Below are positions 6,869-13,117 of a DNA stretch of 13,117 bases, piece after piece; position 1 is the stretch's first letter; every line of letters begins with the position of its first letter. Source of the DNA: Paludibacter sp. GTDB taxonomy: Bacteria; Bacteroidota; Bacteroidia; Bacteroidales; Paludibacteraceae. Where the stretch lies: NCBI GenBank assembly GCA_018054805.1, contig JAGPIU010000009.1, positions 1 through 13,117 of the forward strand, in the 5' to 3' direction. Under the pieces are notes generated by a model. That model searched no databases. It was not told the DNA's origin and saw only the letters and a list, made by a program, of their open reading frames with translations. Made by a program: the position numbers and the translations under genes.

Positions 6869-6941
6869 GATTCAGTAGCTCAGCTGGTAGAGCACATCCC
6901 TTTTAAGGATGGGGTCCTGGGTTCGAACCCCAGCTGAATCA
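6869..6941 (+). tRNA. tRNA-Lys (anticodon UUU), copy 2
   Basis: Identical to the upstream copy over all 73 bases, with anticodon TTT at 6902-6904, discriminator A and no encoded CCA. The spacer to copy 1 is 30 bases and contains no -7 box, so both copies are probably cut from one precursor that ends at the hairpin three bases downstream. Confidence 0.97.
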
Positions 6942-6944
6942 CGA

Positions 6945-6978
6945 AAAAGAGGATATTTCATGCGAAATATCCTCTTTT
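6945..6978 (+). terminator. Intrinsic terminator of the tRNA-Lys unit, possibly bidirectional
   Basis: AAAAGAGGATATTTC (6945-6959), loop ATGC, and GAAATATCCTCTTTT (6964-6978) form a perfect 15-bp stem. The plus-strand tail continues GTTTTGTG. On the minus strand the stem is followed by TTTTTCG counting from its last bases, so the hairpin may also end the barrel-gene transcript that arrives from the right (stop codon at 6998-7000). Confidence 0.88.
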
Positions 6979-6997
6979 GTTTTGTGTCCGTGACTCC

Positions 6998-7558
6998 TTA
7001 TTTCAGGCGTAGCCCAACAGTGAGATTTACCATGCCTCCATTGCTGATAAGATATTCCAATTGTTCAGAGCCCGATTGATCGTTGTTTTTGAAAGTATAA
7101 CGAATGTCGGTAGTGATAAAGCCCAGAATGTTACCGCCAATACCTGCTTCCCACCGCCATGTGCCGTCGGTTGTTCCGGAAATTTCTTTGGTATAGGTAG
7201 GGCCTGTACTCAGGTGGCAACTGATAAGTCCGAGGTCGAGTAATTTATAACCAATCATGAGTGGAGCCTTGAAGAAATTGATGGCGCTGGAGTTGCTGCT
7301 GTCGGGCTCTCGCATTTTGTAAGTGGCAAAATAAGCTTCGGGCTGAAAATATAGTTTCCTGCCAAATTGCAAAAATCCCCCAATTTGATAGTTGGTTTCG
7401 AGTTGACTGCTGATCTGATCTAAATTGCGGGTCGATGTACTTAGGTCGAGGCCTATTTTCGGACCATACCAAACGTTTTTTTCGCTCTTTTGAGCCAGCA
7501 TGCTGTTCGATATAATGAGGGTTGAAATTATGATCAGTATTATTGTTTTGGTTTTCAT
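6998..7558 (-). CDS. Small outer-membrane beta-barrel protein (PorT-like)
   Basis: A 186-residue secreted protein. Residues 1-22 are a Sec signal peptide (MKTKTIILIIISTLIIS...) with likely cleavage after SMLA or SMLAQ. The mature part, beginning KSEKNVWYGPKIGLDLS, consists of short alternating polar/hydrophobic segments with Gly and aromatic residues: YQIGGFLQFG, LYFQPEAYFATY, KAPLMIGYKL, LSTGPTYTKE, WRWEAGIGGNI, ITTDIRYTF and MVNLTVGLRLK. This is the pattern of an eight-stranded outer-membrane barrel of the PorT / OMP_b-brl type common in Bacteroidota. It ends in Lys rather than the aromatic residue frequent in barrel C-termini. It follows the propeller gene after 17 bp and is almost surely cotranscribed; the leader is nearly all A with scattered C and no Shine-Dalgarno sequence. 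The role is unknown; such barrels often serve structural or docking purposes rather than being pores. Confidence 0.75.
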   Translation of the reverse strand: MKTKTIILIIISTLIISNSMLAQKSEKNVWYGPKIGLDLSTSTRNLDQISSQLETNYQIGGFLQFGRKLYFQPEAYFATYKMREPDSSNSSAINFFKAPLMIGYKLLDLGLISCHLSTGPTYTKEISGTTDGTWRWEAGIGGNILGFITTDIRYTFKNNDQSGSEQLEYLISNGGMVNLTVGLRLK

Positions 7559-7575
7559 GTGTTTGTTTTTTTTGT

Positions 7576-8886
7576 TTATAACATAGATGTTTCAGAATAC
7601 TCAATTTTGTAAACCATTACACTGTTGCCGCCTCCTCCTGATTTTCCCTGCGAAGTCACAATGAGTGTTTTTCCGTCGCTGCTAATGTCCATCCCAACAG
7701 GATAGCTGTCGGCCGGGCACTGAGCTACTACTTTCATATCGCTGGTGCGCACTACCGATATTGTGCTCTTGTTGTTTGCAGCAGCGAAAATGTACTTGCC
7801 TGAAGGGTCGGCTACAATGGTCCGGGCGCCTTCGCCTACAAATACGCTTTGCCATTTCGAATAGATCTTATTCCTTTTTCCGTGTTCGTTGAATAGCAGA
7901 AGATCTTTCAGATTGGCTTTTTGTACATATCCGGTTTTGTTGATACTCAGGTACAAATTGCCTTTGCTGATAATCAAATGTCGCATGTTGTTCCTCATTC
8001 CAAAAATCGAGCCAATGTGTTTTTGAGTCTCTACATCGACTACAGCCACACTGTTACTTCCCATTTTGCCTACAAGTACATATTTGTTGTCGGGCGTAAA
8101 AACTGTCCCGCGCAGGCAATTGCCGCAATTATTGTCACGATCGATGGTGTCGTTCTCAGCAAAACTGAGCGATAGTCTGCGGTCGATAGCTATGTTTTTC
8201 AGGTATTTGAAATCGGCCGGGTTGTCCGATTGAATATCGATAAGTGCTATGGTGTTGTCGCCCCAATGCGTTACAGCAATGGTGCGGTTGTCGGGCGAAC
8301 ATGAAATCATTTTGGGGAGTGGAGCAGTGGGCATTACCCGTACAATGGTGTCGGCTTCGGTGTCGATAATGCAAACAGCCGATGGGTCGATTGCATTGAG
8401 ATCGTAAGTGCGTCGGTAGTAAGTCACCCAAAGATATTTCCCGTTGTGCGAAAAACAGCTTTCCACTGGTTTGCCGCTGAAATAATTCAGATTTTTATCT
8501 TTTGTGCGATATTTATAATCGAAATAATCGGTTTCGCTGAACAGGTATTGGTTTGATGCATTAAATACGTGAGGAATGGATTTTATTAGTTTAAAGTCGG
8601 ACAGGCGATATACTGAGGTTCGGCAGCCCTCAAGTGAATGCACGTAAAATTTGTCGCTCTGGTCGAGAATGTTGACTGACTTTGGAGAGTTGATGGTAGT
8701 GTCGAATTTATCGTTTGTATGCGTAGCTTTCTGATTGTATTGCTGAAAACGTTGTACCAGTTTTAGTCTTATTTCGGCATTTGCCGGGGTGGAAGCGGTG
8801 TTTATTTCAATACGTTGTACCTGAGCAGTTGTAAGTAGGTTGATGCTAAATAGCAGACTACTTAGCAAAAGGATTTTTATTTTCAT
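7576..8886 (-). CDS. Secreted YncE-like beta-propeller protein
   Basis: A 436-residue exported protein with a Sec signal peptide (about 1-21, cleavage near LTTA-Q) and no lipobox, so probably periplasmic or exposed by an unseen route. After a linker (about 22-65) come repeats of the YVTN/NHL propeller type, each with a pattern such as S-x-(D/N)GKYLWV or PDNKYVLVG followed by a strand like IALIDI or VAVVDV: roughly 140-175, 188-218, 257-286, 350-381 and 394-428. Residues 254-257 are CGNC, a Cys pair in a loop after NN, which could form a disulfide or bind metal; it is not a CxxCH haem site. Other Cys residues are 88, 144, 172, 196 and 390. Relatives include YncE and lactonase-like propellers; catalytic function cannot be read here. 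It probably forms an operon with the barrel gene downstream. Confidence 0.75.
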   Translation of the reverse strand: MKIKILLLSSLLFSINLLTTAQVQRIEINTASTPANAEIRLKLVQRFQQYNQKATHTNDKFDTTINSPKSVNILDQSDKFYVHSLEGCRTSVYRLSDFKLIKSIPHVFNASNQYLFSETDYFDYKYRTKDKNLNYFSGKPVESCFSHNGKYLWVTYYRRTYDLNAIDPSAVCIIDTEADTIVRVMPTAPLPKMISCSPDNRTIAVTHWGDNTIALIDIQSDNPADFKYLKNIAIDRRLSLSFAENDTIDRDNNCGNCLRGTVFTPDNKYVLVGKMGSNSVAVVDVETQKHIGSIFGMRNNMRHLIISKGNLYLSINKTGYVQKANLKDLLLFNEHGKRNKIYSKWQSVFVGEGARTIVADPSGKYIFAAANNKSTISVVRTSDMKVVAQCPADSYPVGMDISSDGKTLIVTSQGKSGGGGNSVMVYKIEYSETSML

Positions 8887-8916
8887 TTGTATGAATCAAT
8901 ATGGTTTATTATTTTA

Positions 8917-8924
8917 CAAAGGTA
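8917..8924 (-). promoter_or_regulatory. -7 element for the propeller-barrel operon
   Basis: TACCTTTG on the minus strand (8924-8917) matches TAnnTTTG and ends 30 bp before the propeller ATG. The expected -33 position (about 8944-8946) has ATG rather than TTG, at 19 bp spacing. The region lies just past the terminator of the preceding gene, which supports an independent start here. Confidence 0.45.
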
Positions 8925-8998
8925 AAAATAATTCTCAATTTACATGATGTAAACAGATTGTTTACAGATGTTTAATGTTTTTAATAATGGAAAAAAGT

Positions 8999-9030
8999 AA
9001 CTCCGGAAATTCAATCTGATTTCCGGAGTT
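8999..9030 (-). terminator. Terminator of the four-helix membrane protein gene
   Basis: AACTCCGGAAAT (8999-9010) and ATTTCCGGAGTT (9019-9030) form a perfect 12-bp stem with an 8-base loop. On the minus strand the stem is followed by ACTTTTTTCC, a clear U tract. It lies 25 bp beyond the stop codon of the membrane protein gene. Confidence 0.88.
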
Positions 9031-9055
9031 GTTTGTGTATAAAAAAAAGTGTGTA

Positions 9056-9592
9056 TTAAATAGAAGTTTCCTTGTTGCTGTCGGTTTTCCTGTCGATAAA
9101 TGATGTGATTATTCGGGAGTTCGTGATCAGGATATAGCCCAGGATGGTTTTTACAAAGTAGAAGATGATCCAACCGGCCGACTGTTGTTCATTCATGATG
9201 TTTTTAAACTGAAAGAAGGTAAATATCTGCTTGCAAAGTTCGGGAAGACTGTCAATGATAAGCATGGCACCGCATACGATGATGACTATGTTTAAAATGT
9301 GGTTTAGTTGAAAACCTAAATCGACTTTGTCTTCGGGAAATCCTTCTTCTAAATGCAGCACTTTTATCAACCATGCTGTTTTGAATACAAACAGCCAAAG
9401 AATGAAAAAATATATAGCTAATGTGGCAAGGACAGTCACAGATGTGAGCAGGGCTAAATTCGTTATTTCTGTTCCGTATACCTGCATCGACGATAGTGTG
9501 GTTATGGAATGTAGAATAATGTTTATACCTTTTAAGACCAGACTAATTCCGATAATTTTCAATACGATTAGCCAAAATGTTCTGATGTTCAT
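9056..9592 (-). CDS. Uncharacterised four-helix membrane protein
   Basis: I do not recognise this family. The 178-residue product has four hydrophobic segments, at about 7-29, 45-71, 94-116 and 138-158, and no separate signal peptide, so it is probably an inner-membrane protein. The loop between helices 2 and 3 (about 78-92, LHLEEGFPEDKVDLG) is acidic; the C-terminal tail (about 161-178, SFIDRKTDSNKETSI at its end) is polar. Two Cys residues (107 and 120) lie in or near helix 3. It is a single-gene transcript by appearance: non-coding sequence lies upstream and a strong terminator lies 25 bp downstream. The start is ATG, and the strand, length and composition look like a real gene rather than a shadow. 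Nothing around it hints at a function. Confidence 0.65.
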   Translation of the reverse strand: MNIRTFWLIVLKIIGISLVLKGINIILHSITTLSSMQVYGTEITNLALLTSVTVLATLAIYFFILWLFVFKTAWLIKVLHLEEGFPEDKVDLGFQLNHILNIVIIVCGAMLIIDSLPELCKQIFTFFQFKNIMNEQQSAGWIIFYFVKTILGYILITNSRIITSFIDRKTDSNKETSI

Positions 9593-9623
9593 GTTTGTAT
9601 AGATCTTTAGGGTTTGTATGGCA

Positions 9624-9631
9624 CAATAGTA
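9624..9631 (-). promoter_or_regulatory. Possible -7 element for the four-helix membrane protein gene
   Basis: TACTATTG on the minus strand (9631-9624) matches TAnnTTTG with one mismatch and ends 31 bp before the ATG at 9592, the same spacing as the -7 boxes at 6370 and 8917. No TTG is evident upstream at the usual distance. Confidence 0.25.
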
Positions 9632-9881
9632 CGAAATTATTTCACAGTTAACGGTATTTTAGTATTCGTGCCTCTTTTATCTGGATGTAATTGTATGATT
9701 ACAATCAGGGTTGTCCGGTTAAAATTTCGAAAAAGAAGGAATTTGAGATATCTTACTCTGTTCGGGCTGACAATCATTATAAATTATTGTCATTCAGATC
9801 GGCTAGGCGGAGAAGAATGCAATTTGTTTGCCGGAAGGCGCTGAATTACAATAAAATGTGAGTTGTGGTAGGTCTATAAAA
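9632..9881. other. Non-coding stretch upstream of the yqeY terminator
   Basis: I see no convincing gene here. A 76-codon open frame on the plus strand (9614-9844) has no recognisable domain, runs through repeat-like sequence at its end and has no good ribosome binding site. The stretch holds a repeat-like segment at 9788-9820 and a small hairpin GCC-GGAA-GGC near 9830-9839. Confidence 0.45.
9788..9820 (+). repeat. Possible degenerate copy of a dispersed intergenic repeat
   Basis: The segment begins TGTCATTCAGATCGGC and ends GGAGAAGAATGC. I recall intergenic repeats in Bacteroidota and other bacteria that start TGTCATTC and end GAAGAATC or GAGGAATC, with a variable GC-richer middle. This looks like a decayed member. 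Only one copy is in the window, so the call rests on recall and needs a genome-wide count. Confidence 0.25.
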
Positions 9882-9917
9882 AACTCCGGAGCTTAATGTG
9901 AATTAAACTCCGGAGTT
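9882..9917 (-). terminator. Terminator of the division cluster after yqeY, possibly bidirectional
   Basis: AACTCCGGAGCTTAAT (9882-9897), loop GTGA, and ATTAAACTCCGGAGTT (9902-9917) pair over 16 positions with one C-A mismatch. The minus-strand tail is TTTTATAG counted with the last stem-adjacent bases; the plus-strand tail AGTTTTTTTGC is stronger. It lies 28 bp past the yqeY stop. The core CTCCGGAGTT also occurs in the terminator at 8999-9030. Confidence 0.82.
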
Positions 9918-9944
9918 AGTTTTTTTGCAAGCGGGCAAATTGAC

Positions 9945-10400
9945 TTATTTATTCAACAATGCTTTTACTTTTTCTGAAATAAGTCTTCCTTCGGTTTTAC
10001 CGGCAAGCTGTTTGGTGGCTACGCCCATTACTTTGCCCATGTCCTGTGGTCCATTGGCACCAACCTGAGCAATAATAGCGGCTATTGTAGCTTCGAGTTC
10101 AGCATCGCTCATTTGAGCGGGTAGGTAGCGTTCGATTACAGCAGCTTCGGCCATTTCGTTTTCTGCCAGCTCAGGACGGTTTTGCTCTTTGTATATTTGA
10201 GCCGATTCTTTGCGCTGTTTCTGCATTTTTTGCAGTATTTTAATGGCAGCTTCGTCACTCAGGTTACCATCACTACCTTTGGCAGTTTTGGCTTCGATAA
10301 ATTCTTTTTTTATTCCGCGCAATGCTTCCAGCGTCACTTTTTCGCGTGCAAGCATGGCTGTTTTTATATCGGCGCTAATCTGATCGAATAGTTCATTCAT
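9945..10400 (-). CDS. GatB/YqeY domain protein
   Basis: A 151-residue stand-alone YqeY-like protein, full length for the family. The N-terminal helical part holds RGIKKEFIEAKTAKG (28-42) and the Lys/Arg-rich KILQKMQKQRKESAQIY (54-70). The region ERYLPAQMSDAELE (90-103) is highly typical, and the C-terminal helical domain (about 104-151), GPQDMGKVMGVATKQLAGK then TEGRLISEKVKALL, resembles the tRNA-binding tail domain of the GatB amidotransferase subunit. The cellular role of stand-alone YqeY is not settled; a tRNA-related function is inferred from the fold. It follows ftsZ by 20 bp, a linkage usual in Bacteroidota, and is the last gene before the terminator, so it is expected to be transcribed with the division genes. 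The product is soluble and cytoplasmic. Confidence 0.93.
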   Translation of the reverse strand: MNELFDQISADIKTAMLAREKVTLEALRGIKKEFIEAKTAKGSDGNLSDEAAIKILQKMQKQRKESAQIYKEQNRPELAENEMAEAAVIERYLPAQMSDAELEATIAAIIAQVGANGPQDMGKVMGVATKQLAGKTEGRLISEKVKALLNK

Positions 10401-10420
10401 AATGCTTCGTGTTTTAAAGA

Positions 10421-11734
10421 TTACTTTTTAAATTTACGCATCCACGCAGGGATGTTTTCCAGTTTTTTCAGTTCGTTGTCGTCTTCCAGATCGTCGAGCG
10501 AAATTACCGGCAGGTCATCTTCCTCATCGAGAGGTAGTTGTGGTTCCATTACTTCCGGCTGTTTTTTGCCGTAATATTGGTTCATGGCTTTTTTTATCTC
10601 GTCTTCTTCCTCATGCTTTTCTTCGGTCTCAACTTTTTCAGGAGCAAGGTTTTGCATGGCCGATGCTACATCCTGAATGACATTGTTTTTGGGTTGAGGA
10701 GCAGGAGTGTTTTTTGCATTGTTTTTGATTGCAGAAGTTGGCATTCCGGGAATGTCGCTTACATCGTACCCTGTGGCTATGATGGTGATTTTCACGCTGT
10801 CGCCAAGGCTGTCGTCGAAGGTTGCACCCCAAATTACCTGCACGTTGTCGCCCACTTTGTTCATGAAATCGTGAATTTGCTGTACCTCTTCCATTTTTAT
10901 CTGGTTGGTGGTAGAGCAATACAGACTCAGCAATACTTTGCTGGCGCCGCTTACATCGTTGGTGTTGAGCAATGGCGAGTTGAGCGCGTCGTCGATGGCT
11001 TTGGTGATACGTTTGTCGCCCGAAGCAAATCCGGTGTTCATAATGGCTACATTTCCGTCCTTCATAATGCTGTATACATCAGCGAAGTCGGTGTTGATAT
11101 AGCCGGGAACTGTAATGATTTCGGCGATTCCTTTGGCCGCATTGGTAAGCACATCGTCGGCTTTGGCAAATGCGTTCGCAAGTTCAAGATCGGGATAAAT
11201 TTCTTTGAGTTTTTCGTTGTTTATGACCAAAATGGCGTCGACATGTTCGCTGAGAGCAGCTACACCTTCGAGCGCCTGTTTGATTTTCAGTTTTCCCTCG
11301 AAAGCAAATGGAATAGTCACAATGCCCACAGTAAGTATGCCCAGGTCGTGTGCAGCTTTGGCTACCACGGGCGAAGCACCTGTGCCCGTACCGCCACCCA
11401 TTCCGGCAGTGATGAACACCATTTTTGTATTGTCCTGAAGAATAGCCTGAATTTTTTCAATGGATTCTTCGGCAGCTTCACGTGCTACTGAAGGATTTCC
11501 ACCCGCACCAAGCCCGGCAGTGGTGTCGATTCCTAACTGTATTTTTGTGGGTACAGGCGATTTTATAAGTGCCTGATTGTCGGTATTGCAGACAACAAAC
11601 GACACATCGGTAATTCCCTGGCGATACATATGGTTCACGGCGTTTCCGCCACCGCCTCCCACACCAATTACTTTAATGATAGAGGTGTCGACCAGCGGAA
11701 GTTCGAGTGGCAAACTGTCTTCTAAATATCCCAT
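10421..11734 (-). CDS. ftsZ: Cell division protein FtsZ
   Basis: FtsZ is the tubulin-like GTPase that polymerises at midcell and organises the divisome. The 437-residue protein has the N-terminal nucleotide-binding segment [17 protein letters not shown] (20-36), the CNTD loop (49-52), the tubulin signature GGGTGTG (113-119) and the T7 synergy loop NTDFADV (214-220) with Asn214, Asp216 and Asp219. The globular core ends near residue 323. A linker rich in Lys, Glu, Pro and Asp follows (about 330-425), ending in the conserved tail peptide IPAWMRKF (428-435), which binds FtsA and other partners. A short N-terminal extension (about 1-18) precedes the core. All catalytic motifs look intact. It lies 53 bp after ftsA; its leader carries three phased TTGATT(T)A repeats and has no Shine-Dalgarno sequence. 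yqeY follows after 20 bp. Confidence 0.98.
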   Translation of the reverse strand: MGYLEDSLPLELPLVDTSIIKVIGVGGGGGNAVNHMYRQGITDVSFVVCNTDNQALIKSPVPTKIQLGIDTTAGLGAGGNPSVAREAAEESIEKIQAILQDNTKMVFITAGMGGGTGTGASPVVAKAAHDLGILTVGIVTIPFAFEGKLKIKQALEGVAALSEHVDAILVINNEKLKEIYPDLELANAFAKADDVLTNAAKGIAEIITVPGYINTDFADVYSIMKDGNVAIMNTGFASGDKRITKAIDDALNSPLLNTNDVSGASKVLLSLYCSTTNQIKMEEVQQIHDFMNKVGDNVQVIWGATFDDSLGDSVKITIIATGYDVSDIPGMPTSAIKNNAKNTPAPQPKNNVIQDVASAMQNLAPEKVETEEKHEEEDEIKKAMNQYYGKKQPEVMEPQLPLDEEDDLPVISLDDLEDDNELKKLENIPAWMRKFKK

Positions 11735-11735
11735 A

Positions 11736-11765
11736 TTGATTTATATCTTGATTTAAATTTGATTA
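11736..11765 (-). repeat. Three phased short repeats in the ftsZ leader
   Basis: TTGATTTA (11736), TTGATTTA (11748) and TTGATTA (11759) begin 12 and 11 bp apart, close to one helical turn, immediately before the ftsZ ATG (given on the plus strand; AATCAA in the ftsZ mRNA). They fill most of the 53-bp gap between ftsA and ftsZ. They could be a protein site, an unstructured A/U-rich ribosome entry region, or chance in AT-rich sequence. Confidence 0.5.
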
Positions 11766-11787
11766 AAAAATAATGTATTCGAAAGCT

Positions 11788-13053
11788 TCAATTCATGTCG
11801 TTGTTGTCGCTAAAAAAATCTAAAAGACCTTTTGTAATTCTTTCTTTGATTCCCTTTTTGGGGATTTTGGGTTCTTTTATTTTCTTTTTCTTTTCTTCTT
11901 CCTTGGGGTGAAGTTTCCGATACTCGTCGTTAAGCAGAATTGTTCCTGCAAGTTGCGCGAGGATAGGGTCGAGAAAAATCGGGTTGCTGGTGTCAGTAAG
12001 CCAATCGGTATGATGACCTTCGCGGGCATAAGTACCGGTTCGCTCATTGATATACTCAATAATATTTTTCATGCGTGTACCACCACCGGTGATAATAATG
12101 CCACCTTCAAGTTTTTCCGGGTAATTTTTGATGGCACTGAACAATGGCTGTGTTATTTCATCGAGTCGGGCTTCGATAATGGTCGCTAAAAACTCGGTGG
12201 AAATTTTCACAGGTTTTGTATCGGGTATTACCGATGGTATTTGTATAAACACAGGGTTGTCGACCATACTTACGAGTGCCGATCCGCGGAGGCATTTAAT
12301 TTTTTCGGCATGCTCTTCAGATATGCCCAGTTCCATAATGTCGCGGGTTATGCTTTTGCCTCCCAGTGGCGATACAATTAGTTTTCGCAAAGAACCTTCG
12401 CGATAAATGCCCAAAGTGGTTGTAGAAGCTCCAAAGTTTATCAAAGCGCAGCCCGATTCGCGTTCTTCTTCTTCGAGTACAGCTGTCGAAAGTGCTTCGA
12501 TGGCTGTGACTGTGTGCTCTACTTTGAGACCGGTGCGGTCGAAACAGCGTTCGATGCCATTCTCAATCAGAGCGCTTCCGTAAATAACCGTATATTTTCC
12601 ACTAATCTGCGTTCCTTTCTGGCCCACAGGATCATCATGCTTTTCGCCATCGAGTTCGTACGAAACAGGAATTACATCGTACACAGCTATATTTTCGCCT
12701 TTTACTTTGCTTCCGGCTTCTTCGTGCATTTCGCCAAGTAATTGTTCCGATACAATTTTGCTGGCATCTACAAAGCGGTTTACGGTTACGGCATGACTTT
12801 TCATGCTTCGTCCGTTTACCGAGACAGCTATCTGCTCAATATCCTCCACTATTCTGGCACTGTTCTGAGCGAGTTTTACTACTTCGTTTACCTTGAATGC
12901 GGCTCCCGAAACCTGCTCTACAATTCCGTGTTTTACATCGTCTGCGGCTTTTGATTCTACAGCCAGAATTTTCAGCGCACCATCATTTTGCACCTCTGCT
13001 ATCATGGCTGAGATTCGTGAACTTCCTAAATCAATTGCTACATATTTATTCAT
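11788..13053 (-). CDS. ftsA: Cell division protein FtsA
   Basis: FtsA is the actin-like ATP-binding protein that anchors FtsZ to the membrane and recruits later division proteins. The 421-residue product has phosphate-1 (AIDLGSSRISAMIAE, 6-20), a 1C/SHS2-type subdomain (about 85-165), phosphate-2 (ALINFGASTTTLGIY, 203-217), and the adenosine motif GGIIITGGGTRMKNI (317-331). The phosphate-2 Asp expected from E. coli FtsA (DIGGGT) is Asn206 here, and one Gly is Ser209. A Lys/Glu-rich linker (about 383-402) leads to the amphipathic membrane-targeting helix KERITKGLLDFF (403-414), close to the C-terminus. The length is near that of E. coli FtsA. The start is ATG, two bases after the stop of the preceding ftsQ-like frame, so translation may be coupled. 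ftsZ follows after 53 bp. Confidence 0.96.
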   Translation of the reverse strand: MNKYVAIDLGSSRISAMIAEVQNDGALKILAVESKAADDVKHGIVEQVSGAAFKVNEVVKLAQNSARIVEDIEQIAVSVNGRSMKSHAVTVNRFVDASKIVSEQLLGEMHEEAGSKVKGENIAVYDVIPVSYELDGEKHDDPVGQKGTQISGKYTVIYGSALIENGIERCFDRTGLKVEHTVTAIEALSTAVLEEEERESGCALINFGASTTTLGIYREGSLRKLIVSPLGGKSITRDIMELGISEEHAEKIKCLRGSALVSMVDNPVFIQIPSVIPDTKPVKISTEFLATIIEARLDEITQPLFSAIKNYPEKLEGGIIITGGGTRMKNIIEYINERTGTYAREGHHTDWLTDTSNPIFLDPILAQLAGTILLNDEYRKLHPKEEEKKKKIKEPKIPKKGIKERITKGLLDFFSDNNDMN

Positions 13054-13055
13054 TC

Positions 13056-13117
13056 TTATAATGCTTTTACAACAGTAGTGTCGTTTTGTTGTTCTATCTG
13101 TTTCACGATATGTGGTT
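13056..13117 (-). CDS. ftsQ: End of a probable FtsQ-type division protein, cut by the window edge
   Basis: A minus-strand frame enters from the right edge and ends at TAA (13058-13056), two bases before the ftsA ATG. The visible residues are PHIVKQIEQQNDTTVVKAL. They are too few to identify by homology. The call rests on gene order: in Bacteroidota ftsA is normally preceded by ftsQ, whose product is a bitopic inner-membrane divisome protein. The tight spacing indicates one operon with ftsA. Confidence 0.6.
   Translation of the reverse strand, partial: PHIVKQIEQQNDTTVVKAL

Larger units (their letters stand above)
6766..6941 (+). repeat. Tandem duplication of the tRNA-Lys gene
   Basis: Two exact 73-base direct repeats lie 103 bp apart. 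The identity stops at the tRNA ends: neither the leader of copy 1 nor the sequence after copy 2 resembles the 30-base spacer. Either the duplication is old and gene conversion keeps the tRNA parts identical, or only the tRNA part was copied. Confidence 0.9.

Noticed and set aside
7576..8886. CGNC as a cytochrome c haem site
   Set aside because: The residue after the second Cys is Leu, not the His required in CxxCH.
9614..9844. 76-codon plus-strand open frame
   Set aside because: Its end runs through repeat-like sequence (translated as SDRLGGEE...), it lacks a ribosome binding site, and its start overlaps the upstream region of the divergent membrane protein gene.
10538..11491. 317-codon plus-strand open frame opposite ftsZ
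   Set aside because: It is antisense to the coding strand of ftsZ, whose motifs are intact along its whole length; the length follows from ftsZ codon bias.
1..13117. Mobile element, phage, defence or CRISPR system
   Set aside because: No recombinase, transposase, phage structural or nuclease gene, no array of spaced repeats and no target-site duplication could be seen; the genes are mostly core functions.

Overview
The window reads as core chromosome of a member of the Bacteroidota, probably order Bacteroidales. The grounds are the ftsQ-ftsA-ftsZ-yqeY gene order typical of that phylum, several promoters of the Bacteroidota form (TTG or TTTG, 19-21 bp, TAnnTTTG), A-rich leaders with little Shine-Dalgarno sequence, no encoded tRNA CCA ends, and protein families (a YjjG-type nucleotidase, a coiled-coil lipoprotein resembling Cbp1-family proteins, a PorT-like barrel) familiar from that phylum. 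I see no integrase, transposase, phage gene, CRISPR array or defence cluster.

Layout. Positions 1-3140 are all on the minus strand: the 5' part of a HAD-family nucleotidase (cut by the window edge), a perfect hairpin terminator, a coiled-coil lipoprotein with its own promoter, rsmI, and an acidic cytoplasmic protein of unknown function. A divergent intergenic region with two small palindromes leads to thymidine kinase (tdk) and an AI-2E-family membrane protein on the plus strand. These converge on a CNNM/CBS/CorC membrane protein that probably starts at a TTG codon.

Positions 6716-6985 form a compact tRNA unit on the plus strand: a canonical promoter, two identical tRNA-Lys(UUU) genes 30 bp apart, and a strong terminator. 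The minus strand then carries a secreted beta-propeller followed 17 bp later by a small outer-membrane barrel, and a four-helix membrane protein, each transcript with a visible -7 box or terminator. A 352-bp non-coding stretch (9593-9944) separates these from the division cluster, read right to left: end of ftsQ (cut), ftsA, ftsZ, yqeY, then a terminator.

How the genes work together. The clear unit is division: FtsQ (divisome membrane protein), FtsA (actin-like anchor with a C-terminal amphipathic helix) and FtsZ (tubulin-like ring with the C-terminal peptide that binds FtsA), with YqeY as the usual tail. The propeller and barrel are probably one envelope operon of unknown role. RsmI, tRNA-Lys and Tdk are housekeeping.

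I did not find an obvious new system. The points most worth checking are an Asn in place of the usual Asp in the FtsA phosphate-2 motif, paired TTTTCGAAAA palindromes and a leader-trailer stem at the tRNA-Lys unit, a CGNC pair in the secreted propeller, helically phased repeats in the ftsZ leader, and palindromes at the tdk promoter. All calls come from reading the sequence; no database search was run.
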